A DNA stretch of 8,910 nucleotides, from positions 3,931 to 12,840 of the forward strand of contig MFRJ01000104.1 in NCBI GenBank assembly GCA_001784535.1, in the 5' to 3' direction. Position 1 is the first letter of the stretch, and every line of letters starts with the position of its first letter. This document shows positions 1 to 5,226 of the stretch, piece after piece. The notes beneath the pieces were generated by a model. The model saw only the letters and a list, made by a program, of their open reading frames with translations, had not been told where the DNA came from and did no database searches. The position numbers and the translations under genes were made by a program. This DNA comes from Candidatus Melainabacteria bacterium GWA2_34_9 (GTDB lineage Bacteria > Cyanobacteriota > Vampirovibrionia > Gastranaerophilales > UBA9971).

Positions 1-383
1 GGGGACATGCGATGTGGTTTCCTGCCTCACACAGCAGCGGAACTCCTGACGGTCAATATGGCGGCGTGCCTTCCAGTATTCTTATAAATATGGGAGGAGT
101 TTCTGTTTATCATGCCGGAGATACAGGGCTTCATTATGACATGAAAATGGTTGGTGAACTTTATAAACCCGATATTTCACTGCTTCCTATCGGCGGATTT
201 TATACTATGGGTATTGATGAAGCAGTTCATGCAGCAAAATGGCTGGGAAGTAAAAAGATAATTCCTATGCATTATAATACTTTTCCTGCTATTAAAGCGG
301 ATGCAAACGAATTTAAGCAAAAAATCGAAGCCATTGGCGCGGAATGTATTATCCTAAAACCAGGGGAGATTGTAGAAATTTAA
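1..383 (+). CDS. UPF0173-type metal-dependent hydrolase (metallo-beta-lactamase fold), C-terminal part
   Basis: The reading frame is open from the window edge (codons in phase with base 3), so the gene begins upstream and the ATG at 12 is probably internal. About 126 C-terminal residues are visible; the family is usually about 225-235 residues, so the N-terminal half with the HxHxDH metal motif is missing. What is seen matches the UPF0173/YtkL group of the metallo-beta-lactamase superfamily: ASHSSG with DGQYGG close behind, a YHAGDTGL segment whose Asp is the expected metal-bridging residue, LLPIGGFYTMG, and PMHYNTFP near the end, whose His is the last metal ligand. The family is inferred to hydrolyse small substrates in the cytoplasm; the physiological substrate is not known and nothing here reveals it. 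The stop is 53 bp before the preferred start of the histidine kinase on the same strand, so co-transcription is possible. Confidence 0.87.
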   Translation, partial: GHAMWFPASHSSGTPDGQYGGVPSSILINMGGVSVYHAGDTGLHYDMKMVGELYKPDISLLPIGGFYTMGIDEAVHAAKWLGSKKIIPMHYNTFPAIKADANEFKQKIEAIGAECIILKPGEIVEI

Positions 384-436
384 AAATCCCTGAATTTAGT
401 ATAAAATTGAATAAAAGTATTAAGCTGGAAAAATTC

Positions 437-1420
437 ATGCATCTGGAAGAAAACTTACCTCTCATAACAACTTATTTAAGCTGCCTTATTTCTGTAAGCC
501 TGATTGTTGTCTATGTAAAATACAGAAAACTCGTTAATACTCTTGATGAAATCGGAAAAATATTTGATTATGTCAGCAGAGGCAATGTTTCAGAAAGACT
601 GCACATAAGATATAACCATGAACTCAGAAAACTTTCCCTTAATATAAATAAAATGATTACAGCGCTTCAGGATAGGGATACAAAAATAAAAGATTACCAG
701 AAAGAACTTCTTCACGATATTAAAAAACTTAAGGAACTGGAACAAATCCGCGAAGATTTTAGCGCAACACTCGCGCATGACCTAAAAATCCCTATTCTTG
801 CGGAAAAAAACACACTGCAATTTTTTCTAAAAGGGACTTTCGGGGAAATTTCCGATAAGCAAAAAGAAGCTCTTGAAAATATGCAGGAAAGTAACAAAGA
901 CCTTTTAAACCTTGTTAATACACTTCTTGATGTTTATAAATATGATGCTGTTCCTGCTGAACCACAAAAAGAACCTGCGGATATTAAAGCTTTAATGACG
1001 GAATGCCTTAATGAGATTTCTCCCCTTGCTGTTAAAAACGCTCATGCCCTTGAAAATAATATTAAAGAAGAAATTCCTTTATTAAATATTGATAAAAATG
1101 AAATAAAAAGGGTTGTTTTAAACCTTTTAAACAATGCCATAACTTACACTCAACCGGGTGGAATTATTTCTATTGACTATGAAATAAGCAATACAGAGGT
1201 TATTGTAAAAGTTAAAGACAATGGTAAAGGGATTTCCGATGCTGATATAGACAAAATATTTGACAGATACTTTTCAAAAGCATTAAAATTCAGAAAAGTA
1301 GGGACAGGACTGGGTCTTTATCTTGCAAAACGTATAATTGAAGGTCACAATGGAAAAATATGGGCAGAAAGTATACCCGACAATGGAAGTACTTTCTTTT
1401 TCAGCCTTCCGTTAAATTAA
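437..1420 (+). CDS. Membrane-anchored sensor histidine kinase, orphan
   Basis: Sensor histidine kinase of 327 residues from the preferred ATG at 437. An in-frame ATG at 344 would add 31 residues but overlap the upstream gene by 40 bp; 437 has GGAA a few bases upstream and puts one hydrophobic helix (about residues 8-27) directly at the N-terminus. Next come a HAMP-like linker (about 40-80), a coiled coil, the dimerisation/phosphoacceptor domain with AHDLKIP (phospho-accepting His114), and the HATPase domain: N box LLNNAITYT (about 230-238), G1 DNGKGIS (261-267), F box IFDRYF (274-279), G2 GTGLGL (289-294). All kinase motifs are intact. There is almost no extracytoplasmic segment, so the signal is probably sensed within the membrane, in the cytoplasm or through a partner. 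No response regulator gene lies in the window. The H-box neighbourhood resembles cyanobacterial kinases from memory. Its partner and signal cannot be told from the sequence. Confidence 0.9.
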   Translation: MHLEENLPLITTYLSCLISVSLIVVYVKYRKLVNTLDEIGKIFDYVSRGNVSERLHIRYNHELRKLSLNINKMITALQDRDTKIKDYQKELLHDIKKLKELEQIREDFSATLAHDLKIPILAEKNTLQFFLKGTFGEISDKQKEALENMQESNKDLLNLVNTLLDVYKYDAVPAEPQKEPADIKALMTECLNEISPLAVKNAHALENNIKEEIPLLNIDKNEIKRVVLNLLNNAITYTQPGGIISIDYEISNTEVIVKVKDNGKGISDADIDKIFDRYFSKALKFRKVGTGLGLYLAKRIIEGHNGKIWAESIPDNGSTFFFSLPLN

Positions 1421-1464
1421 AATTTTAAAAACTCATTTATTTAGTTAATATTTTGTCAATTAAT

Positions 1465-1492
1465 TTGAATTTTTATAAATTGGATGTAAAAT
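1465..1492 (+). promoter_or_regulatory. Probable sigma-70 promoter for the 92-residue protein gene
   Basis: TTGAAT (1465-1470) and TAAAAT (1487-1492; 5 of 6 matches to TATAAT) are separated by 16 bp. A start of transcription near 1499 would give a leader of about 55 nt ending in G-rich Shine-Dalgarno-like stretches (GGGG at 1530-1533 and GGGGG at 1543-1547) before the ATG at 1555. A second pairing, TTGTCA (1453-1458) with TATAAA (1474-1479), has only a 15-bp spacer and is less good. The surrounding 134-bp gap (1421-1554) is very A+T-rich, so chance matches are easy. No convincing terminator for the kinase gene is seen in it. Confidence 0.4.
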
Positions 1493-1554
1493 TTATATAT
1501 GAGTTTATATACAAATTAAAAAGAAAATTTGGGGATTAAAATGGGGGATTTAAC

Positions 1555-1833
1555 ATGGAGAATGGTCAAAATAAATTAAACTTTGATAATAAACAAAGGC
1601 TTATTGATGAAATAACCGGCTATAAAAGTGCGATTAGGCATATTAATGACAAAATCAGTCTCATTAAATTTTTATGTGAAGGGAATTTTGACACAAGTGA
1701 AAATTTATTTAATACTCAAGCCATGAATATTGAAAGACTAAAAAAAGAAAAAATAGAACTCGAAAAAAGTCTTAAATCACTTGAAGAAACAGCAAAAAGC
1801 TCTAATCATCTCAAAACACATAATTTTCAATAA
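1555..1833 (+). CDS. Small coiled-coil protein of unknown function (92 residues)
   Basis: I do not recognise the family. The ATG at 1555 follows a GGGGGA stretch at about the right distance, and a plausible promoter lies upstream, so it looks like a separately expressed gene. The protein is hydrophilic, with no signal peptide or membrane segment. Residues about 10-45 are predicted helical (KQRLIDEITGYKSAIRHIND). Residues about 58-80 (NIERLKKEKIELEKSLKSLE) have regular Leu/Ile spacing and alternating Lys/Glu typical of a coiled coil, suggesting oligomerisation or a protein-binding role. There is a single Cys (in FLCEGNF). The last 23 bp overlap tail-to-tail with the 3' end of ldcA on the other strand. 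It could be a regulator or partner of the kinase upstream, but only proximity supports that. It is longer and better equipped with start signals than the antisense shadow frames around it. Confidence 0.62.
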   Translation: MENGQNKLNFDNKQRLIDEITGYKSAIRHINDKISLIKFLCEGNFDTSENLFNTQAMNIERLKKEKIELEKSLKSLEETAKSSNHLKTHNFQ

Positions 1834-2752
1834 TTTCAAACTTAAAATCAGTAGACTCAAAATTATACTTTATTCCCAGAGGTAAAGTTGCTTTATGTGA
1901 GCTATGTGAAGCTGTAAATCCATATCCGATGGGAATATTTAATTCTTTGGCAAGTTCTTTTATGATATCAACAGGTGTTAATTTGTTAACATCAGGGGTT
2001 TCTGCTTCAATAATTGCTGTAAATTCCCCGAATAAAATCCCTGACACTTTTTCGAAAACTCCTGCAAGTTTCAGCTGCATAAGCATTCTGTCGATTTTAT
2101 ATAACGGTTCTCCCACGTCTTCAAGGAGAAGGATTTTTCCTGAAAGGTCAGGAAAATATGGAGTGCCTAACAATCCGCATAAAACAGCCAGATTTCCTCC
2201 CATTAAAACGCCTTGTGTTTTTCCAGGGAGAATACATTTATAATTTAAAGGGTTTTGAAAACTATAAGGGATTTCAGCCTTTCCTTCAAGGATTCTCCAG
2301 AAACTTTCTTCTGTATATTTGTTTATCTGTTCCACTCCAAAATCTGAAAGCGCTAGAGGTCCATGAAAAGCTATCATTCCTGATTTCTCAACAAAATTGT
2401 TCAACAAAGCCGTAATATCGCTGTAGCCGACAAAAATCTTAGGGTTTTGTTTTATAATTTCCCAGTCAATTTTTTCCAGAAGCCTAAAAGTTCCATAACC
2501 GCCCCGCGAGCATATTATAGCTTTTATTTCTTCGTCTTTGAAAAAATCTATAAGGTCAGAAAGTCTGGTTTCATCTTTTCCTGCAAGATAAGTGTTTTTA
2601 TCATTAGCATGTGTGGCTATTTTGATTTTATAGCCTTTGTTTTCAAAATACTCTATAGTTGTATTCCAAAGATTTTGATCTTTTACAGCTCCGGCAGGAG
2701 AAATTATTCCTATCGTATCGCCTTTTTTTAATTTTTCAGGAAGTATTGGCAT
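1811..2752 (-). CDS. ldcA: LD-carboxypeptidase (muramoyltetrapeptide carboxypeptidase), peptidase family S66
   Basis: A 313-residue protein of normal length for family S66. These serine peptidases cut the L,D bond to the terminal D-alanine of murein tetrapeptides during peptidoglycan recycling, normally in the cytoplasm. The N-terminal domain opens with LKKGDTIGIISPAG and includes SRGGYGTFRLL (82-92). The nucleophile is Ser111 in FVGYSDITALL. The C-terminal domain holds Glu211 in LLLEDVGE and His283 in ASHSSHKATLPLG, whose eight-residue distance to the Pro of LPLG fits the catalytic His better than His286. The Ser-Glu-His triad is thus complete. No signal peptide is seen, consistent with a recycling role. 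The start is supported by a strong Shine-Dalgarno (AAGGAA on the minus strand, 2758-2763) 5 nt before the ATG. It is transcribed divergently from dnaX and ends within the 3' end of the small gene at 1555-1833. Broader S66 members (for example microcin self-immunity types) are the alternative; the gene looks like an ordinary LdcA. Confidence 0.92.
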   Translation of the reverse strand: MPILPEKLKKGDTIGIISPAGAVKDQNLWNTTIEYFENKGYKIKIATHANDKNTYLAGKDETRLSDLIDFFKDEEIKAIICSRGGYGTFRLLEKIDWEIIKQNPKIFVGYSDITALLNNFVEKSGMIAFHGPLALSDFGVEQINKYTEESFWRILEGKAEIPYSFQNPLNYKCILPGKTQGVLMGGNLAVLCGLLGTPYFPDLSGKILLLEDVGEPLYKIDRMLMQLKLAGVFEKVSGILFGEFTAIIEAETPDVNKLTPVDIIKELAKELNIPIGYGFTASHSSHKATLPLGIKYNFESTDFKFEIIENYVF

Positions 2753-2784
2753 GGAATTTCCTTAGTCAGTTTAAATTCAAATTG

Positions 2785-2839
2785 TTGTTTATAAAATTTT
2801 AGCAGGAAGAAATTTTATATGTACTTTTTGTTTATAAAA
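2785..2839. repeat. Two direct copies of a 12-bp sequence upstream of ldcA
   Basis: TTGTTTATAAAA occurs at 2785-2796 and again at 2828-2839, 43 bp apart, between the ldcA start and the palindromic island. On the minus strand it reads TTTTATAAACAA. The copies could be chance in A+T-rich DNA, part of the ldcA promoter region or operator half-sites. The ldcA promoter must lie here or just beyond; a minus-strand TATAAA near 2814-2819 is a possible -10, but no clear -35 was found. Confidence 0.35.
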
Positions 2840-2854
2840 GGGGTTGCACCCCTT
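2838..2854. repeat. Perfect 7-bp hairpin
   Basis: AAGGGGT (2838-2844) pairs with ACCCCTT (2848-2854) over a TGC loop. It is G+C-rich in an A+T-rich setting and marks the left edge of the structured intergenic island. For minus-strand transcription it would lie in or near the ldcA leader. There is no adequate T-run after it on either strand, so it is not a typical intrinsic terminator. Confidence 0.6.
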
Positions 2855-2861
2855 AACCCGC

Positions 2862-2892
2862 CTTCATTTTCTTTAACGTAAAGAAAACGAAG
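2862..2892. repeat. Long near-perfect palindrome (14-bp arms, 3-nt loop)
   Basis: CTTCATTTTCTTTA (2862-2875) pairs with TAAAGAAAACGAAG (2879-2892) around ACG, with one mismatch (A2866 opposite C2888). A palindrome of this quality is unlikely by chance even in A+T-rich DNA. It is the second structured unit of the ldcA-dnaX intergenic island and could be part of a mobile palindromic repeat, a structured RNA or a protein-binding site. Confidence 0.7.
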
Positions 2893-2917
2893 CAAAAGAA
2901 ACTTTGCCCTAAACCTC

Positions 2918-3042
2918 AGCTCCTATATTTCTGGCTTGCTTATGATTTAAATTTGCATTTGTTAAATGCCCGTAACTCAGCCCTTCAGGCTTCAAACAAG
3001 ACGGGCTTGCGTTCCGAAGGCAAGCCGAAATAAAAAGGAGCT
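2918..3042. repeat. 125-bp imperfect inverted-repeat element with nested hairpins (candidate MITE-like repeat or structured RNA)
   Basis: The outer arms are 2918-2939 and 3020-3042. AGCTCCT pairs with AGGAGCT (7 bp), ATTTC (2927-2931) with GAAAT (3027-3031), and GGCTTGC (2933-2939) with GCAAGCC (3020-3026), giving 19 bp with small bulges. Inside are GCATTT-GTT-AAATGC (2955-2969, perfect), AGCC-CTTCA-GGCT (2979-2991), and GCCCGT (2968-2973) matching ACGGGC (3001-3006). A second GGCTTGC at 3004-3010 competes for the same GCAAGCC. With the hairpins at 2838-2892 this fills most of the 404-bp gap between ldcA and dnaX. I found no convincing coding frame in it. No target-site duplication or second copy is visible in this window, so calling it a mobile repeat is inference. 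Confidence 0.55.
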
Positions 3043-3121
3043 TTCGTTAACGGGCGATCGAGTAGGATACCCGGTAGGCTTTAACCATACATATCAAAAA
3101 TAAAAACAAGAGTTTTTGTTG

Positions 3122-3127
3122 TAAAAT
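3122..3127 (+). promoter_or_regulatory. Possible -10 element for dnaX
   Basis: TAAAAT (3122-3127), preceded by TTG, is the same hexamer seen upstream of the 92-residue protein gene. It lies 29 bp before the dnaX start, giving a very short leader that still includes the Shine-Dalgarno. No good -35 is seen 16-18 bp upstream, so the assignment is weak. If correct, transcription starts downstream of the palindromic island and the island is not in the dnaX mRNA. Confidence 0.3.
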
Positions 3128-3143
3128 GATTATGAACAATAAA

Positions 3144-3149
3144 AAGGAA
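3144..3149 (+). promoter_or_regulatory. Shine-Dalgarno that fixes the dnaX TTG start
   Basis: AAGGAA ends 7 nt before TTG at 3157. The nearby ATGs at 3126 and 3132 are in a different frame from dnaX, and the peptide from the TTG (MAESYIPLYRKYRP) aligns with normal DnaX N-termini. The TTG is therefore the start. Confidence 0.8.
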
Positions 3150-3156
3150 TTCTTAA

Positions 3157-5148
3157 TTGGCTGAAAGTTACATCCCCTTATACAGAAAATACAGACCTCA
3201 GAAGTTTAGCGACCTTATCGGGCAGGAAATCGTCGTAAAAACGCTTTCTAATGCGATTAACTTTGATAAAGTTGCACATGCTTATTTGTTTACAGGTTCA
3301 CGCGGAACAGGCAAAACTTCTACGGCAAGGATTCTTGCAAAATCATTAAACTGTGTTGAAGGTCCAACAACCGAGCCATGCGGAAAATGCCCAAGCTGTA
3401 TTGATATAGCAAATTCGAATTCCATAGACGTTATTGAAATTGACGCAGCAAGCAACAGAAATGTAGAAGATGCAAGAAATCTGATTGATAAAGTTCATTT
3501 TATGCCTGTTGCAGGGAAATATAAAGTCTATATAATAGACGAAGTTCACATGCTGACGCCTGCCGCGTTTAATACTCTCCTTAAAACCCTTGAAGAACCG
3601 CCTAAAAATCTTGTTTTTATACTTGCAACTACTGAATCACATAAAGTTTTAACAACTATAATAAGCAGATGTCAGAGATTTGACTTCAAACGGGTAAATC
3701 AGGTTTTAATTTCTTTGAAATTAAAAGAAATAGCCAAAAAAGAAAGTATAAAAATCAATGATAAAGCTGTTTCGGTAATTTCAAGAAGATGCCATGGCGG
3801 TATGAGAGATGCGCTAGGTCTTCTTGATCAGACAAGCGTGCTTTCTTCTCTTCAAGACGAGATAACCGAAAATGATATTATTTCTCTTATGGGAAGTATG
3901 CCGGAAGATACTTTATTCAAAATAGCTGACAGTCTTGCTAATAAAGATACCGGTGTGCTTATAAATCTTATTAACGAAATTTCTGTCACCAATGAGCCGG
4001 TTCAAGTCATCAGAGAACTGATAAATTATTTTAGAAACTCATTGTTTGTCAAAACATCAAGTGATTTAGAACAAGTAAAAGAGCTTGTTGACGTTTCTGA
4101 AAACATTCTCCCTGCTTTAAAAGAACAGGTTAGCAAGTTTGAAATAAATGAAATAGTTCAAATAATAGAAAAGCTTTCTAACTGCGAAAGAACACTTAAA
4201 AGTTCCTCTCAACAGCTTTTATGGTTAGAGGTAGGACTAATAGGAATTTGTCACAGGCATGATATTCAGGTGATAAAAGAGCTTGAATCAAGAATTTTAA
4301 TGCTTGAAGAAGCTTTATCCTCAGGAAAGATGCCTGCCGTAAAACTTATTCCTCCTATATCACAAACTGTAATTAAACATAAAACGCCGGAAGTTCCAAA
4401 AATCGAACCAGTAAAACAGGTTTTGGAAGCTGTTACAACTATGACAAATCCGGTTAAACCCGAATTAAAAGAACATAAATCAGATATCGTTGTACCTGAA
4501 GTAATTATAGAATCAAATGAAAAAATTATTGAGGAAAAGACCTTAATTTCCGAAACGGAAAAAGAATTAACTCCTGAAATTGATGAAAGAGTTAAAGAAC
4601 CAATTAATACAGCTACTGTTCCTTCTGTAAATTTAGCCGACAGCTGGAAAATTCTTCTTGAAAATTTGGATAGCGTTCCTGCAAGATCATTCTATTCAGG
4701 ACTTTCCAAGCCGGTTGAAATTAATTCCCAAAAAATAGTTATTACGTTTAAGGGTGAAAATTTTGTAAAACAGGCAAAGGATACAGGCAAAATTGCACCG
4801 CTGGAAAAAGCAGCAGAAAAGATGTTCGGAATTATGCCAAGAATAATTGTAAGAACACCGCTACCTGAAGACGAGTTGGTTCAAAAAAAAAATGAAGAAT
4901 TAAAGACTGTCGCGAAAACACATTCTGCGGAGTCAAAAATACAACAAATTTCTACCCCGCTTATTGAAGAAATTTCAAAACCCCAAAAAACTTCGCAGAT
5001 TGTAATTGATGAAAAACCTGTTTCTGAAGCAGACAAAGAGATGGCAGAAGAACTTGAGGAAGTCAAAGTAGACATTAAACCCGTAAATCTATCCGAACAG
5101 GCAAAACTTGTTCTGGATTTGTTCAACGGAAAAGTTATTGATTCCTGA
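3157..5148 (+). CDS. dnaX: DNA polymerase III subunit gamma/tau (clamp-loader ATPase)
   Basis: A 663-residue clamp-loader subunit, which loads the sliding clamp and couples polymerases in the replisome. The N-terminus (LYRKYRPQKFSDLIGQE) is typical. The AAA+ module has Walker A GSRGTGKTS (47-55), a four-Cys zinc knuckle (C66, C75, C78, C81), Walker B VYIIDE (124-129), sensor 1 ATT (157-159), the SRC arginine finger (R171) and sensor 2 GGMRDAL (R217). Collar domain III runs to about 370. A Lys/Glu/Pro/Val-rich linker (about 390-490) leads to a folded domain (about 493-567, LADSWKILLENLDSVPARSF), then a second charged linker and a conserved-looking tail (LVLDLFNGKVIDS). No intein interrupts it, unlike some cyanobacterial dnaX genes. 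It starts at TTG. An A10 run at codons 576-579 may yield a shorter gamma-like form. No complete ybaB or recR follows. Confidence 0.97.
   Translation: MAESYIPLYRKYRPQKFSDLIGQEIVVKTLSNAINFDKVAHAYLFTGSRGTGKTSTARILAKSLNCVEGPTTEPCGKCPSCIDIANSNSIDVIEIDAASNRNVEDARNLIDKVHFMPVAGKYKVYIIDEVHMLTPAAFNTLLKTLEEPPKNLVFILATTESHKVLTTIISRCQRFDFKRVNQVLISLKLKEIAKKESIKINDKAVSVISRRCHGGMRDALGLLDQTSVLSSLQDEITENDIISLMGSMPEDTLFKIADSLANKDTGVLINLINEISVTNEPVQVIRELINYFRNSLFVKTSSDLEQVKELVDVSENILPALKEQVSKFEINEIVQIIEKLSNCERTLKSSSQQLLWLEVGLIGICHRHDIQVIKELESRILMLEEALSSGKMPAVKLIPPISQTVIKHKTPEVPKIEPVKQVLEAVTTMTNPVKPELKEHKSDIVVPEVIIESNEKIIEEKTLISETEKELTPEIDERVKEPINTATVPSVNLADSWKILLENLDSVPARSFYSGLSKPVEINSQKIVITFKGENFVKQAKDTGKIAPLEKAAEKMFGIMPRIIVRTPLPEDELVQKKNEELKTVAKTHSAESKIQQISTPLIEEISKPQKTSQIVIDEKPVSEADKEMAEELEEVKVDIKPVNLSEQAKLVLDLFNGKVIDS
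4883..4892 (+). promoter_or_regulatory. A10 slippery run in dnaX, candidate programmed slippage site
   Basis: Ten consecutive A residues are read in frame as (C)AA AAA AAA AAT, giving Gln576-Lys-Lys-Asn. With one extra A, or after a -1 ribosomal shift, the frame becomes Q-K-K-K-stop, with TGA immediately after the run. With one A fewer, or after +1, it reads Q-K-K-M-K-N-stop. Either event yields a protein of about 579-582 residues lacking the last 80-odd residues. A weak stem lies 12 nt downstream: GACT..CGC (4905-4913) against GCG.AGTC (4927-4934). The pattern matches known dnaX expression in Thermus (transcriptional slippage on A9) and in E. coli (-1 frameshift). Function here is inferred. 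Confidence 0.5.
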
Positions 5149-5169
5149 TGGCAAATTGGGAGTGTATTT

Positions 5170-5223
5170 TTGGCAAAATCCGGCTTTGCCGGTTTTCCGA
5201 AAATAAAACTCATTCTTGATTAA
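5170..5223 (+). pseudogene. Possible 5' remnant of ybaB/ebfC downstream of dnaX
   Basis: A TTG at 5170, 7 nt after GGGAG (5158-5162) and 21 bp after the dnaX stop, opens 17 codons reading (M)AKSGFAGFPKIKLILD before TAA. YbaB/EbfC nucleoid-associated proteins commonly begin M-A-(K/R)-x-GF-x-G-(F/M)-P, and ybaB is the classic gene after dnaX (dnaX-ybaB-recR). The position, start signals and peptide all fit a ybaB truncated after about ten family-like residues. The caution is that the same bases form the CCGGC-TTT-GCCGG terminator hairpin, which encodes SGFAG, so the match could be accidental. It is not an intact gene. Confidence 0.3.
5180..5196. terminator. Bidirectional intrinsic terminator between dnaX and the protease gene
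   Basis: CCGGC (5180-5184) pairs with GCCGG (5188-5192) over TTT, followed by TTTTCC on the plus strand. On the minus strand the same stem is followed by ATTTTGCC. Flanking AAAA (5176-5179) and TTTT (5193-5196) can extend the stem. It lies 31 bp after the dnaX stop and 34 bp after the protease stop, which is right for convergent genes. The T-tracts are short, so efficiency may be moderate. Confidence 0.65.
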
Positions 5224-5226
5224 ATT

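Noticed and set aside
344..436. N-terminal extension of the histidine kinase from the ATG at 344
   Set aside because: It would overlap the upstream hydrolase by 40 bp, has no good ribosome binding site and adds a hydrophilic stretch before the membrane helix. The ATG at 437 fits better.
713..721. LLHD motif in the kinase linker (His93 from the 437 start) as the phosphorylation site
   Set aside because: It lies in the coiled-coil linker. The AHDLKIP His at 776-778 sits in the proper H-box context before the dimerisation helices.
1929..2731. Plus-strand open frames opposite ldcA (1929-2243, 2158-2415, 2447-2731)
   Set aside because: They overlap one another and intact ldcA, lack ribosome binding sites and have shadow-like compositions.
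2838..2892. Intrinsic terminator in the island
   Set aside because: The hairpins are not followed by a T-run on either strand, and the flanking genes diverge, so no terminator is expected here.
2838..3056. CRISPR array or leader in the intergenic island
   Set aside because: The repeats are inverted and of different sequence; there is no regular direct repeat-spacer pattern and no cas gene.
3157..5148. Intein in dnaX
   Set aside because: Cyanobacterial dnaX genes can carry inteins, but here the AAA+ motifs are contiguous with normal spacing and no intein splice motifs are seen.
4881..5213. Minus-strand 110-codon open frame opposite the dnaX 3' end
   Set aside because: It is antisense to well-conserved dnaX coding sequence, crosses the terminator and has a Ser/Phe/Thr-rich shadow composition. 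No independent signals.
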